From NCBI GenBank assembly GCA_030951095.1, contig JAUZQI010000074.1, forward strand, positions 1 to 7,512: a stretch of DNA of 7,512 nt, given 5' to 3'. Within the stretch, counting starts at the first letter, position 1. Each line of letters begins with the position of its first letter. This DNA is from Mariprofundus sp. Lineage in GTDB: Bacteria > Pseudomonadota > Zetaproteobacteria > Mariprofundales > Mariprofundaceae. Below the pieces are notes generated by a model that ran no database searches, was not told where the DNA came from, and was given only the letters and a program-made list of their open reading frames with translations. Shown here piece by piece: positions 6,772 through 7,512 of this stretch. A program made the translations under genes and the position numbers.

Positions 6772-7152
6772 TTAGCCCGAATTTGTACCAGTTGGCTGTA
6801 CTAAAATCCAGCAAAACATTTTCAAAACAGTTTCACTCCCTACTTCCCCAAACTCCTGTTGAAGCTCATAAAGTTTCTCATAGAGATTTTCTTGTACGAC
6901 CTCATAAATTGCAGTGGCAATTTGATTTGTGACGGTGGGTGTACCATCAAAGGCTGGCCCAAGCTCATTTTCATGCAGCATCACATCTATTGAACCCTGT
7001 GCGACTTGCGCTAATTCGTAGGTATAAACGGGCGCGCTGCTATCGGCTATCTCGTTCACCATATCTTCAGGATATTTCATATCCGGCTCTGTCTTGAACC
7101 TTTCTTCTAATTCTTCCAATGCCATTGATTTGATTTTTTCGATTGTGCTCAT
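6772..7152 (-). CDS. Small acidic protein of unknown function, downstream of the relaxase
   Basis: 126 codons from the ATG at 7150-7152, chosen because GGAGAATG (7156-7163) sits at a suitable distance upstream. An in-frame ATG nine codons earlier lacks a ribosome site, and one two codons earlier is too close to the GGAG. The product is strongly acidic: I count 18 Glu and 5 Asp against 7 Lys/Arg. It has no signal peptide or membrane segment. The visible order is a helical N-terminus (STIEKIKSMALEELEERF), a central EIADSSAPVYTYELAQVAQG segment, ELGPAFDGTPT, a long Glu-rich helix near residues 83-107 and a hydrophobic end (VLKMFCWILV). I do not recognise a named family, though this style of protein is familiar as an accessory gene of conjugative elements. 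It starts 55 bp after the relaxase stop on the same strand, probably one transcript. A DNA-mimic or plasmid-maintenance role would be speculation. Confidence 0.75.
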   Translation of the reverse strand: MSTIEKIKSMALEELEERFKTEPDMKYPEDMVNEIADSSAPVYTYELAQVAQGSIDVMLHENELGPAFDGTPTVTNQIATAIYEVVQENLYEKLYELQQEFGEVGSETVLKMFCWILVQPTGTNSG

Positions 7153-7206
7153 ATTCATTCTCCATTGAGCAAAGCTCATAGATATGAATACGACATCGTG
7201 GCAAAT

Positions 7207-7512
7207 TTATAGCCCCCGATCCAAGACATCCAAGGTGGTTTCTTTCTGATGGCTTTTGCTCATCTGTTTAGTGAGTTCCTGTACTGCCAGCTCTCCGAGT
7301 GTTTCTTTGTCTGCATAGATGCGTGTCTGCTCCTTAGCTCGCGTCAACTGAACATAGCCCATCTCTTTTGAAATCATCTTGCCAGAGGAAAAGATATAGG
7401 CACGGCTCACAGATTGACCTTGTGCCTTATGCGTTGATATAGCGTAAGCGTGTTTGATATAGCCATATTCATCAGCATGAACGGTAATAATTTCACCTGA
7501 GTCCAGTTTAGT
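7207..7512 (-). CDS. C-terminus of a MobF/TraA-type conjugative relaxase-helicase (partial at window edge)
   Basis: The last 101 codons are visible, ending in TAA at 7207-7209; the N-terminus is beyond the right edge. The reading frame is open to position 7512, so the GTG at 7408-7410 is internal and not a start. The motif HAYAISTHKAQGQSVSRAYI followed by MGYVQLTRAKEQTRIY corresponds to the final helicase motifs (V and VI) of the RecD/TraI-type superfamily 1 helicase domain, with the arginine of QLTRA expected to contact ATP. In MobF relaxases (TraI, TrwC, TraA) this domain follows the nickase domain and unwinds the transferred strand during conjugation. A stand-alone RecD2-like helicase is the alternative, since the relaxase domain is not visible. 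A short charged tail of about 35 residues closes the protein. Together with the orphan tRNA end, it indicates an integrated conjugative or mobilisable element. Confidence 0.8.
   Translation of the reverse strand, partial: TKLDSGEIITVHADEYGYIKHAYAISTHKAQGQSVSRAYIFSSGKMISKEMGYVQLTRAKEQTRIYADKETLGELAVQELTKQMSKSHQKETTLDVLDRGL

Overview
The window looks like a chromosomal segment of a Gram-negative proteobacterium, most probably a betaproteobacterium. The 1159-residue SMC has a hinge and head layout I associate with that class, there is a haem lipoprotein with a Sec/lipobox signal, and the tRNA-Ala 3' end matches proteobacterial tRNA-Ala. A Nitrosomonas-like ammonia oxidiser is a guess from overall flavour, not something the window proves. 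Every convincing gene is on the minus strand, so the order of transcription runs from high to low coordinates.

Layout from right to left. Positions 6690-7512 are the end of an integrated conjugative element: the last 101 codons of a MobF/TraA-type relaxase-helicase, then a small, very acidic protein of unknown function. At 6667-6689 lies a 23-bp copy of a tRNA-Ala 3' end without the rest of a tRNA, followed by an intrinsic terminator (6620-6646). This is what the far attachment junction of an element integrated in a tRNA gene looks like. Next comes a FetB/YbbM-type (UPF0014) membrane permease (5786-6463). It appears to lack the cytoplasmic coupling loop, and its last codons and stop lie in a transposable repeat. 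Then come a 160-bp miniature element (5637-5796), a short palindromic repeat (5499-5609), the complete smc gene (1917-5396), a second 160-bp copy of the same miniature element in the opposite orientation (1757-1916), and the N-terminal 495 codons of a PKD-domain di-haem cytochrome c peroxidase lipoprotein (1-1486), which runs off the left edge.

The structural theme is mobile DNA around a housekeeping gene. Two non-autonomous elements with IS5-like ends, each with its own YTAR-type target site, flank smc in inverted orientation. One sits exactly at the smc stop codon and the other at the 3' end of the permease gene. smc itself looks intact and functional. Its usual betaproteobacterial downstream partners (zipA, ligA) are not seen. 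I found no CRISPR array, defence operon or clearly new multi-gene system. The most notable features are the paired miniature elements, the tRNA-fragment junction with the conjugative element, and the permease without its coupling loop.
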